NCBI GenBank assembly: GCA_964648005.1
Contig: CAZYKR010000263.1
Span: 1 to 6,107 of the forward strand
Origin: JAGQTE01 sp964648005
Lineage (GTDB): Bacteria > Actinomycetota > Acidimicrobiia > Acidimicrobiales > Acidimicrobilacustridaceae
Direction: 5' to 3'
DNA length: 6,107 bases
This document shows positions 5,251 to 6,107 of this stretch, one piece after another. The notes under the pieces are model-generated. The model ran no database searches. It was not told the origin of the DNA and saw nothing but the letters and a program-made list of their open reading frames with translations. The position numbers and the translations under genes were made by a program. How positions within the stretch are numbered: the first letter of the stretch is position 1; each line of letters starts with the position of its first letter.

Positions 5251-6107
5251 TCAGTCGCGTCGGCCGCGGCCGCCGCTGCGACCACGACCACCGCCACGGC
5301 CGCCGCTGCGACCGCCACGATCGCCGCCACGATCTCGGCCGCCACCCTCGCCGGCCGGACCGAGATCGCCGAACTCACCGCGGAGCTCCTCATCGAAGGA
5401 GTCCTCGAACGACACCGTCTCGCGATCACCGCCCGAATCGCCATCACGGTCGCGGTCGCGATCGCGGTCACGCCCGCGACCGCCACCGCCGCCACCGCCC
5501 GATCCGGCCAGCGGCTCGCCGTCGTCGCCAACCGGGGTCAGCGACACCTTGCCGTTCTGATCGATGTCGTCGACGCGGACCTTGATCGGGTCGCCCAGGT
5601 TGAGCACGTCCTCGACGCGATCGATGCGCTTGCCGGCACCGAGCTTGGAGATGTGGACCAGGCCGTCGCGCCCCGGGAGGATGTTCACGAAGGCGCCGAA
5701 CTTGGTGATGTTGACCACCACGCCGTCGTAGACGGTGCCGAGCTCAGCGGTCGGCGGGTGCAGGATCAGCTCGATCTGGCGCTGGGCCTCGGCGACGGCA
5801 CCGCCGTCGGTCGAGCCGATCGACACGATGCCCACCGCGCCGTCGTCGTCGACGGAGATGTCGGCGCCGGTCTCCTGCTGGATGGCGTTGATGACCTTGC
5901 CCTTCGGCCCGATGACCTCGCCGATCTTGTCGATCGGGATCTCGAAGCTGACGATCTTCGGGGCGTTGGGGTTGACCTCGTCGCGGGGACCGGCCTGCGC
6001 CTCGGCCATCACGCCGAGGATGGTGAGCCGCGCCTCCTTGGCCTGCTGCAGCGCCTTGGCCAGGACGTCGGCCGGGATGCCGTCGATCTTGGTGTCGAGC
6101 TGCAGGG
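5251..6107 (-). CDS. pnp: Polynucleotide phosphorylase, C-terminal part, cut by right edge
   Basis: The last 284 residues of PNPase, a phosphorolytic 3'-to-5' exoribonuclease and RNA polymerase of the cytosolic degradosome. The reading frame enters from the right edge, so the open frame does not begin at the GTG at 6012. Visible: end of the second RNase PH core (LQLDTKIDGIPADVL, 1-15, then the helix to about 34), a KH domain (about 53-116, GPKG at 66-69), an S1 RNA-binding domain (about 122-192, with NITKFGAFVNILPG and GLVHISKL), and an 84-residue low-complexity tail (201-284): Gly run, five Arg-Asp repeats, an acidic patch (SFEDSFDEELRGEFGDL), then a Gly/Arg-rich end. The phosphorolytic active site lies outside the window. 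dapB follows after a hairpin. Confidence 0.97.
   Translation of the reverse strand, partial: LQLDTKIDGIPADVLAKALQQAKEARLTILGVMAEAQAGPRDEVNPNAPKIVSFEIPIDKIGEVIGPKGKVINAIQQETGADISVDDDGAVGIVSIGSTDGGAVAEAQRQIELILHPPTAELGTVYDGVVVNITKFGAFVNILPGRDGLVHISKLGAGKRIDRVEDVLNLGDPIKVRVDDIDQNGKVSLTPVGDDGEPLAGSGGGGGGGRGRDRDRDRDRDGDSGGDRETVSFEDSFDEELRGEFGDLGPAGEGGGRDRGGDRGGRSGGRGGGRGRSGGRGRRD
5267..5313. repeat. Direct repeat in the Gly/Arg-rich end of pnp
   Basis: The 17 bases at 5267-5283 recur exactly at 5297-5313, a period of 30 bases or ten codons. The copies are in frame and encode repeated Arg/Ser/Gly/Gly units near the PNPase C-terminus, suggesting growth of the tail by internal duplication. Confidence 0.75.
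5443..5472. repeat. Arg-Asp hexamer repeat in pnp tail
   Basis: Five successive Arg-Asp codon pairs built from variants of a GC-rich hexamer. Slippage between units could change the tail length without breaking the frame. Confidence 0.8.

Noticed and set aside
6010..6012. GTG at 6012 as the start of a separate KH-S1 protein
   Set aside because: The frame is open to the right edge and encodes the PNPase core end (LQLDTKIDG and following helix), so this is an internal codon.
1..6107. tRNA, rRNA, CRISPR array, insertion sequence, toxin-antitoxin or phage genes
   Set aside because: Nearly all bases are accounted for by eight recognisable genes; the gaps are at most 98 bases and hold only promoter-like boxes and short hairpins.

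Overview
This is GC-rich DNA with the look of a high-GC actinobacterium. The clues are the strong G/C bias at third codon positions, GTG starts, several starts with no Shine-Dalgarno but a TANNNT box 6-8 bases upstream (leaderless style), and a pnp-dapB neighbourhood like that of other Actinobacteria. The class Acidimicrobiia is a guess, not something I can prove from the sequence. Coding density is very high: eight protein genes fill the window, and no gap between genes exceeds 100 bases. I see no RNA gene, insertion sequence or CRISPR array.

Left part (1-2818), all on the minus strand, read right to left: a SURF1-family cytochrome oxidase assembly protein, a TetR-family regulator whose GTGA start overlaps the SURF1 stop, a second paralogous TetR regulator with its own promoter, and the first 179 codons of a diiron ferritin-like (AurF-type) oxygenase that runs off the left edge. 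The second TetR has an AT-rich promoter with a perfect 7-base inverted repeat placed over the -10 box and spacer, as expected for autorepression. The diiron gene follows it after 14 bases with a good ribosome binding site, so regulator and enzyme look like one operon.

Middle (2819-4390): a 98-base divergent promoter region, then two plus-strand genes overlapping by 8 bases: a DedA/VTT-like membrane protein and a YdfG-like short-chain dehydrogenase.

Right part (4387-6107), minus strand: the C-terminal 284 residues of polynucleotide phosphorylase (end of the core, KH, S1, and a long Gly/Arg/Asp tail), a strong 12-base-pair hairpin, then dapB (4-hydroxy-tetrahydrodipicolinate reductase, lysine/diaminopimelate synthesis). 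dapB and the dehydrogenase converge and share a CTAG palindrome that supplies the stop codon of both.

Most of the window is conserved housekeeping. The part most likely to hold something undescribed is the tandem-TetR/diiron-oxygenase cassette and its operator. I did not find an evident new defence, mobile or RNA system.
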